NCBI GenBank assembly: GCA_019677205.1 | Contig: JAAMXY010001997.1 | Coordinates: 1 to 25,038 of the forward strand | Reading direction: 5' to 3' | From: Pinguiococcus pyrenoidosus | Lineage: Eukaryota > Sar > Pinguiophyceae > Pinguiochrysidales > Pinguiochrysidaceae | Length of the DNA stretch: 25,038 nt | Part shown: piece after piece, positions 19,331 to 25,038 of the stretch | Numbering within the stretch: position 1 is the first letter of the stretch | How the letters are laid out: each line of letters opens with the position of its first letter | The notes under the pieces: generated by a model | Seen by the model: the letters and a program-made list of their open reading frames with translations, nothing else | Told to the model about the DNA's origin: nothing | Databases searched by the model: none | Translations under genes and position numbers: made by a program

Positions 19331-20630
19331 TCATACGTCCAGCGTCATCGGTCCGCCCTCCTTACTTATCGACACAAAGCTCTGCACGCTCACGCGCGTT
19401 CCGAAGGCGAAGCCTTGCACGGCGTGCGGTCGCTTGGCGCAGAGGATGATCAGGTCCCCCGCGAGCACCTGGATCTCGATGGGCTTGGGAAGCAGCGCCC
19501 GAAGCCTGGTCTGCGCCGCCTCGTCTTGCATGGTGAATAGCTGGATGAGCTCGAAGTGCTTCTCGAAGGCCTCCTTGCTGCGCCAGGTCACCGGCCAGAT
19601 CTCCAGGTTGCCACCGACGGGCGGCGTCTCCAGATACACATTCGCGGAGAAGAGGCCCTTGCCGGCCACGCAGGGGGAGATGTCGTCCACGTGGCAGAAG
19701 CCCTGCAGCCACTTGGTTGGCCCGTGCATGACCCGCGGCAGACCTGCAAGGAACGGTCTGCCCTCGTGCTTACAGACGTTCGCGCCAGCTGGCCACGCGT
19801 CGTCCAGCTCTAGCCGAAGCTTGTCCAGCGGCGACAAGATCGCCCCCTCCTCGCCGCGGAGTATCCTCATCACCTCCCGACTGGTGGCGAAGTATTCATC
19901 CCTTGTGGGAACGATGAGCCCCAGCGAGTGGAGTGTGTCAGAGATCTGGTGTGAGAGAGCTTTGCCCCGAAAGCTTTCCGGAATGCCTGTCTAAGCCTCC
20001 AGAGCAGTAAGGCAGAAGACAGAAAGTGGCACTCACATCTTGTTCAACTGCTTGGCCACGTTGAAAGGCGTCGCGATGCTGTGGACATCGGAGCTTTCCA
20101 AGCCAAGAGCAGTGACGACTTGCCAGTTCTTGGTTTCCAGGCTTCGCAAGTGAGCGCTGATCGCTTCACAACTCTTGCGTATTTCAGGCGAACGGTTCGA
20201 TGCTCGGGGCAGTCAGACCTCAGATCCTGCACAAAAGGCCAGACAGCGCCACCACCGAAACGCACCTTTTGCCCAAAGAATCCTCGAACATGTAGACCGG
20301 CGACGTCGAGATTTACCAACTTCGCCAAGTCCTCTACACGAGCGGCAGACGGAATCCACGTCAAGAGAGGCTTCTTCGCGATCACCCGTCTCTTGTGGCT
20401 AAAGATGGTCTCTGGTGAAGAGATACCTGAATGGATGCGCCCATCACTTCTTGTGAGAACGGGCGCTGAGGCCTCGATCAGCTCTTCAAAGCTCTGTTGG
20501 CCAAAAGCGCGGACTGCGCCGCATCAGTTTGAACTCCCGCCTATCCACTGCGACTTCTATAGATGCGTCGAATCTTACGTAACGGACTTCGCGAAGAAAA
20601 CCGCCGCAGAGGTGTACAACAGCGGCGCAT
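19331..20630 (-). CDS. 2-oxoglutarate/Fe(II)-dependent dioxygenase, likely mitochondrial
   Basis: Model of four exons: 20630-20579, 20513-20266, 20173-20037 and 19973-19331, giving 359 aa. The introns are 65, 92 and 63 nt, all GT...AG; the last two acceptors read CAAG and AAAG without a good pyrimidine tract, so those junctions are less certain. Splicing joins LHVRGFFGQK to SCEAISAHL, rebuilding the usual start of the dioxygenase fold, and then QLNK to FRGKALSHQISD. The catalytic core shows the iron-binding HVD (His240, Asp242), distal His329 (KRPHAVQGF) and a 2-oxoglutarate-binding Arg339. The family hydroxylates amino-acid side chains or small molecules using O2; the substrate here is unknown. 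The N-terminus (MRRCCTPLRRFSSRSPLLR) is Arg-rich without acids, typical of a mitochondrial presequence. The gene is divergent from the sirtuin gene. Confidence 0.78.
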
Positions 20631-20649
20631 GAGGAGTACCCCAAAAAGC

Positions 20650-20657
20650 GCGGGAAA
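20650..20657 (-). promoter_or_regulatory. E2F-type octamer, 20 nt upstream of the dioxygenase ATG
   Basis: GCGGGAAA on the plus strand is the reverse complement of the E2F consensus TTTCCCGC. Its distance to the ATG at 20630 means that it may lie in the leader or at the transcription start. The match is exact, but function is inferred. Confidence 0.4.
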
Positions 20658-20687
20658 CTCCGGCTTCGCGGTCTCCGGTGCTCCGGT

Positions 20688-20695
20688 TTTCCCGC
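20688..20695 (+). promoter_or_regulatory. Second E2F-type octamer
   Basis: TTTCCCGC on the plus strand, embedded in TTTTCCCGCC. It lies 30 bases from the first octamer and in opposite orientation, a paired layout often seen in E2F-controlled promoters. Confidence 0.4.
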
Positions 20696-20882
20696 CGATT
20701 CTCGTTTTCGTTCGGGGGCAGTATCGCTCCTGACCGCATGATCGATCCTGATCACCAATTTGAACTGCGTGGCGGCAAGATTTTATTTCAAATAGCCCAG
20801 GGATTGACTTCCTGCTTCTGAAGGAATCTGCACAGAATCACGGGCCCAAAACTACGCAGACGGTTGGAAAGTCCCTTAACGC

Positions 20883-20908
20883 CCCGAAAAAGCGCGCGCT
20901 TTTTCGGG
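20883..20908. repeat. 26-bp perfect palindrome just upstream of the sirtuin ATG
   Basis: The arms read CCCGAAAAAGCGC and its exact reverse complement, meeting without a spacer between 20895 and 20896. It ends 15 nt before the ATG at 20924. It could form a strong hairpin in the leader RNA or be a dimeric protein site. Confidence 0.9.
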
Positions 20909-20923
20909 CGCTTTTGGGCCAGA

Positions 20924-23568
20924 ATGGGTAATATGCAGCCGCCGCCGCCGACTCTGACCGTCGCCGAACAGCGCGGGGTCCTGAATTTTGACCTGCGCGT
21001 GCGCAAGCTCCTGCAGAATCTCAAGGCCGACTTGTCCCCCAATAGTATAGTGCTCATGGTCGGCGCGGGCCTCAGCGTGAGCGCCGGCATCCCAGACTTC
21101 CGCTCTCCGGGCACTGGTCTGTACGACAACCTGGCGAAGTATGAGCTGCCGCGCCCGGAGGCCATCTTTGACATCCGCTACTTCGAGGAGAACCCGATGC
21201 CGTTCTATACGCTCGCTAAGGAGATGTATCCGGGCACTTTTGCGCCGACAATTGGCCACTTTTTCATCAAGCTCTTGCAGGAGAAGCAGCTCCTACGGCG
21301 CTGCTATACACAGAACATCGACACGCTGGAGAGACTGGCCGGCGTGGACCCGGACCTGCTAGTCGAGGCGCACGGCAGCTTTGGAGCGGCCTCGTGCATC
21401 AGCTGTGGCAAGAGATACACGCAGGAATGGCTCAAAGAGCGCATCTTCGCCAATCAGGTAACCTCGTGGAGCTTCACGGATTGGGGTGTGGGGAAGAAGG
21501 CCCTAAAAAAGCTGATGGATGCGCTTGCATGGCGGACCTCCAAGGTGCCGGTGATGTGCACTTCGTGCCATGTGGGCTTCGTGAAGCCCGACATCGTCTT
21601 CTTTGGGGAGAGCCTGCCGGAGAGATTCCGGCAGCTCCGAGCGGGGGACCTTGACGAGGGGGTCAAGCTTTTGATGATCATGGGAACTAGCCTTAGCGTG
21701 CAGCCCTTTGCGGGCCTGGCGGACGACGCGCATCCCTACACCCCGAGGTTGCTCATGAATAGAGAGGTAAAGCCGCCTCGATAGCTGCTTGCTGCCCATT
21801 CTCTCTTTCAGCTGGCTTCGTTCTATTTCATGTCACGTAAGCAACCTTCCCGTGTCCTCACCAGGTTGTGGGGTTGCGGACCCCGGGGAGCAATGGGCAC
21901 GGGATGCGCTTGGACTGCCAGGACAATTACCGAGACCTGGCGCTCCTTGGCGACCTGGACACGGCTGTGGTGACAATCTGCAAGGAGCTGGGCTGGATCG
22001 ATGATCTGCGGGAAGTGGTGAAGGGATACTTCGGGGACGAGCAAATCGATGACATCCACGCGTTGGCCAAGAACCATCCGTGGAGACTGCTAAACACCTT
22101 GGAGCCGATCAAGGACGCGGAGCTTGAGAAAAACTGGAAGAAGAAGCAAGTGCCCTTGCCGCCGCTGAGGCCCTTCGGAATGGCGGGAGAGCTTTCGGGC
22201 AGTGCACCGGAGCACGTCGGCTCCATGCCCGTCACCGGCGCGAGGGGAGCGCCCGAGGGATTGCCGAAGATAGACTTGGTGTCAACGGGACGGGAGGTCG
22301 AGCGCTCCTCCGTCAGGATCGTGCTGGACGTGGTTCCCGCGCTTGGCCCGTCCCTGCTTCAGAAGAAAGCTGGGGAGGGGCCTGGGCCGATCAAAGCCGA
22401 TCGACAAGACGAGGAAATGACGGATGAAAGTGGGGCTGTAAATTTTGAGGCGGGAAACGCAGCGCAGCACAACGTAGCATACCACTCTGCTGAGGCAGCA
22501 GAAGCAAAACAAGAAGAACCTCAAGATCAAGATCAAGATCAAGATCAAGATGAAAACGTAGATGAAGACGAAAACGAAGATGAAGACGAAGATGAAGATG
22601 ACGATGACATGGACAATGACGATGAACAAGACGCCGATGAACGGAAATCCAAAGCAGGGGATCGCGACTGGGTCGGGCTTTTCCCGAGAATGGAGACGGC
22701 CATGGACGACGGCGGAAAAGGGCTGAGCCTGGACGGTGTGCTGGAGGCGTGGAGTCGGGTGCCAGATCAGCCGAGGCTGCTTGCGCTTGGCGCCATTCGG
22801 CTGCCTAGACCAGAGGCGCTGAAGAGGCTTCTTGCAGCGGGGGACGGGGCGGAGAAGCTCCCGTTTCGCATGACCCTCTCCGATGACCTCAGGGAATGGT
22901 GCGATCCTCCGCTGCACGGCGAGCACGAGGTTCGTTGTCTTCTGGAGCGTAGGCTCTTGGCCGTTCTATCCATCTGCGTCTGTCAGATCTTCGCAATCTC
23001 AACGCGTGCCGCATCTGTAGATTTGGTACCTGCGCGGAAACAAATTGCTTTGCAGGTGGGGCCCGGTAGAGCTGGGTGTCCCATCCGAAGCTCCCGCAAC
23101 CGGTGCAGGTAACGTGTGTTCTCTTGAGCTCTTCCTGGGGTTCGGTCCGCAGGTCTGTTGCGAGAAGACGGCTAAAGCAGCCGTCTCTTCTGGTCAGGTC
23201 TTGCCGCAGCAGGATTCAACATCAAGGACTTGCCAAAGGGCACCTTGGACGCGCTGTTGGCGCATCTGAAGGATCAGCGGGAAGGAGAGGGGGAAGCGGA
23301 CGGGGGAGGCGAGGAAGAGGCGGAGCAAGATCAGCGAGACGACGAAGGCGCAGACGAGGAAGAGGACATGGCGCGGTCCCCGCAAGCACGGAGCTTCGTG
23401 GAGACCTCCCACATGGACGAAAGCACGCTGGAGGTGTCTCGCATGGACGAGTCGATCTTGTCTCACTCGAGTTTTGAGGAAGTTGGAAGGACCACGGGCC
23501 TGAACGAGAGTTTCGACGCTCGAGAGATCGAGTCCGGCGCCATGCTCTCCTTCGAAGACGCCCAGTAG
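20924..23568 (+). CDS. SIRT2-type NAD-dependent deacetylase with long acidic C-terminal extension
   Basis: Model: exons 20924-21457, 21545-21766, 21865-22898, 23056-23108 and 23198-23568, giving 737 aa. Key residues visible: the NAD-binding [15 protein letters not shown] (47-61), TQNID (129-133), catalytic His150 in EAHGSFG, and zinc cysteines 158, 161, 183 and 186. The 87-nt intron 21458-21544 has no stop and is in frame; removing it restores the SIRT2-like zinc-loop length (ERIFANQ joined to VPVMCTSC). The core continues [15 protein letters not shown] ... [10 protein letters not shown] ... RLLMNRE and then the SIRT2-like ending around [17 protein letters not shown]. After about residue 320 comes a long extension, first Gln/Asp repeats, then an Asp/Glu run, and more acid near the end. 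Such enzymes remove acyl groups from tubulin or histone lysines using NAD. The junctions at 22898, 23056, 23108 and 23198 are the least certain; a donor at 22928 is an alternative. Confidence 0.88.
22522..22551 (+). repeat. Five perfect CAAGAT hexamer units in the sirtuin coding region
   Basis: The repeat encodes alternating Gln-Asp at the start of the acidic tract. GA(T/C)GAA-rich imperfect repeats follow to about 22640 and encode the Asp/Glu run. Repeat expansion is a likely origin of this part of the tail. Confidence 0.9.
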
Positions 23569-23798
23569 CAAAGCAGAAGAAGAGGAACCACATCAAGAAG
23601 AGCAACAACATCAAGAACAACAAGACCCAACAAAAACCTACACAAAACCTAGCAAAATCCAACAAAAACAACAACCACAAGAAGAAAGCCGTGCAGTAGA
23701 GAAGGCATTTGATGAAAATTCCTACGTTTCTTATTGGCAAGCTGAATCTCAGTCCTTGAGAACTCTTCAGTTCCTTAATTCCGTAATTCCTTAGTTCC
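23569..23798. other. Convergent 3' region with simple repeats
   Basis: This 230-nt spacer separates the stops of the sirtuin (plus) and aldo/keto reductase (minus) genes. The left half (about 23570-23690) is A-rich with AAC and AAG units. The right edge (about 23771-23806) has degenerate tandem copies of TTCCTTAAT-like units that reach into the reductase stop codon. No gene is seen. Confidence 0.6.
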
Positions 23799-24939
23799 TT
23801 AATTCCATGCGAGCGCCGATCTCTCCGCCCAGTATGCTGCAGCGTCCGTCCGCATCTGCGCTGTGAGATCGAGCAGCAGCTGCATAGCTGCTTCGTCTTC
23901 CCTACACCTCTGCAGCAGCTCGAGCGCAACCGCGTTGCTTTCCAGCTGCGCGACGGTGACTGCACCGGAGAGCACCATGGGCTGAAAAGGCTGCACCATG
24001 CACGCGACGAGCGCGACGGCGTCCTTGGGCGCATTGAGCGCCTCGGCTGCTGCGGAGAGCCGCTCGTCTCGCAGCAGTCGTCCGTTGGCCATGGCTTCCT
24101 TGATTATGACTTCCATGCCGGCCCTTCTCGCCTCGCACAGCGCCTCCGCGACGCTCTGCTCGTACAGGTTCCACGTGGCCTGTACGCAGTCGAAGATGCC
24201 CACCTCCACAGCCCGGCGCAGCGTGTCTGCTTGGCCGGCTCCGCTGAGCGAGAGGCCCAGTCTGCAGTCTGTCTCGGCCTTGAAGGCCGCCAAGGCGTCC
24301 AGCACGGCCTGATCCTCCAACACCCCCGACGCCAACGTGGCTGAGTGGATCTGGTAGAGGCGCAGTTGGGATCCCAGCAGCTCCAGCGTCTCCGCCTTTT
24401 GCCGAAGAAAGTGATCCAGCGAGTGGTCTTTCACTTCGTGAGGCTCTCCCTTGGTATCCACCTGCGGATTCACATTCAAGTCCTTAGCATCTCGCTCTTG
24501 ATCTGGCTCCGGTGCGAGATCCAGAATTCCTCCTTTCTCGATGACTGCAGCAAGAAGGATTGCTCGACGCCACCTGCCAATTCGCGGTGTAGCGGTAGCC
24601 CCACTTGGAGCCGACCAGCAGCCCTTCAGCTCCCCTCCGCTTCATCCAGCTGCTCAGGAAGTCCTCGGCTCGGCCGTAGCCCCGCGCAGCGTCCACGTAG
24701 CGAATGCCCAGCCTCGCGGCCGCGTCCAGCACGTCGTGACTGCGCTGCTCCATGGCGTCCACAGACGTGTCGCGCAGGTCACTGCCATGGCCCAGGTTGA
24801 TGTACCCCGGTCTGCCCAGCGCGGCCAAGCCCAGGCCCAGGGGCGGCACGCCGCTGACGCCCAAGAAGGAGGAGCCTGGCTCCACCGCGGCCATGCTGCT
24901 CAGAGAGAGGCTCCAACTCAAAATGCGCCTGGCGCGCAT
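23799..24939 (-). CDS. Aldo/keto reductase family oxidoreductase
   Basis: Exons 24939-24574 and 24461-23799 are separated by a 112-nt intron (GTGGCG...CGCAG), giving 342 aa. The splice joins SKWGYRYTANWQ to VDTKGEPHEVKDHS, as expected for the family. The catalytic tetrad can be read as Asp83, Tyr88 (DAARGYG), Lys112 (GSKWGY) and His161 (YQIHS). The fold is an NADP(H)-dependent TIM barrel that reduces aldehydes or ketones, or oxidises sugars in the aldose or galactose dehydrogenase branch. The substrate is not decided. The first 15 residues (MRARRILSWSLSLSS) precede a second Met16 and could be a short targeting extension. The expected glycine-rich early strand is present (PPLGLGLAALGRPGYINLG). 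It converges with the sirtuin gene. Confidence 0.88.
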
Positions 24940-25038
24940 TGCGGCGTATCCGCACGAAGATCTCTGCGGCCGTCGACGGGGGGGGTACGTGGCAGAACAT
25001 TTGGGGGATGAAATACTATTGGTATCGGCAGTATAGAA
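24940..25038. promoter_or_regulatory. Upstream flank of the aldo/keto reductase gene
   Basis: Only 99 nt remain before the window ends. It contains a G homopolymer (about 24978-24985) and no recognisable site. It presumably holds the leader and part of the promoter on the minus strand. Confidence 0.3.

Larger units (their letters stand above)
20631..20923. promoter_or_regulatory. Compact bidirectional promoter between dioxygenase and sirtuin genes
   Basis: This 293-nt spacer separates two start codons in opposite directions. It contains two exact matches to the E2F octamer TTTCCCGC: on the minus strand at 20650-20657 (GCGGGAAA) and on the plus strand at 20688-20695. A perfect palindrome lies at 20883-20908, and part of it (CCC, one base, AAAAAGCGCG) also occurs at 20639-20651 near the other start codon. 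E2F/DP factors control cell-cycle genes in plants, algae and animals, so cell-cycle-linked expression is a reasonable inference. Confidence 0.5.

Noticed and set aside
20174-20220. 47-nt alternative intron in the dioxygenase gene (GTCTGA...AAGAG)
   Set aside because: It keeps the frame, but the 92-nt intron 20174-20265 has a better donor (GTGCGT), a size like its neighbours, and joins the fold boundary (FFGQK to SCEAI) without extra residues.
20404-20433. Apparent 30-nt mini-intron in the dioxygenase second exon (GTATCT...TTTAG)
   Set aside because: Removing it brings an immediate stop into frame, whereas reading through keeps a long consistent frame; 30 nt is also shorter than any other intron here.
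20924-20941. Possible N-myristoylation site at the sirtuin start (MGNMQPP)
   Set aside because: Position 6 is Pro rather than Ser or Thr, so the usual consensus fails.
1-25038. tRNA genes, rRNA, CRISPR arrays, insertion sequences, bacterial-type operons
   Set aside because: I looked for T-loop-like GGTTCRA boxes, regularly spaced repeats, terminal inverted repeats and transposase motifs on both strands by eye and found none that could be supported.

Overview
This is nuclear DNA of a eukaryote. Genes are GC-rich and carry short spliceosomal introns of roughly 60-150 nt with GT...AG ends, usually zero to four per gene, and their products are typically eukaryotic (RCC1/IPT protein, family C GPCR, TMTC mannosyltransferase, SIRT2-like deacetylase). 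Two hints point to a unicellular alga with a red-lineage secondary plastid, possibly a photosynthetic stramenopile: one protein begins with a signal peptide followed by an Ala-Phe motif and a basic segment, as in bipartite plastid presequences, and the combination of gene families fits. This placement is an inference; no marker gene is present.

Layout, left to right. (1) 1-3001, minus: RCC1 repeats followed by IPT/TIG domains and an acidic tail, running off the window. (2) 3456-6078, plus: GABA-B-like receptor with signal peptide, periplasmic-binding-protein-like ectodomain and seven membrane segments. (3) 7136-8683, plus: flavin-containing monooxygenase. (4) 8860-9507, minus: small DUF6314-like protein. 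(5) 9868-12103, plus: large unrecognised protein. (6) 12187-14786, minus: TMTC-type O-mannosyltransferase with TPRs. (7) 14787-16918: gene-poor, with a decayed coding remnant and microsatellites. (8) 16919-18715, plus: CRAL-TRIO (Sec14-like) protein with a plastid-like presequence. (9) 19331-20630, minus: 2-oxoglutarate/Fe(II) dioxygenase in four exons. (10) 20924-23568, plus: SIRT2-type deacetylase with a long acidic C-terminal extension. (11) 23799-24939, minus: aldo/keto reductase.

Strands alternate almost perfectly, so nearly every gene has a divergent and a convergent partner. Three compact divergent spacers (3002-3455, 9508-9867, 20631-20923) are probable bidirectional promoters. The first two hold AT-rich islands. 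The third holds two exact E2F-type octamers in opposite orientation and a 26-bp perfect palindrome just upstream of the sirtuin ATG. No operon, CRISPR array, tRNA, rRNA or intact mobile element was seen, and the genes do not form one obvious pathway. The most interesting items are the domain architectures, the promoter between the sirtuin and dioxygenase genes, and the stop-free introns of length divisible by three that can pass for coding sequence.
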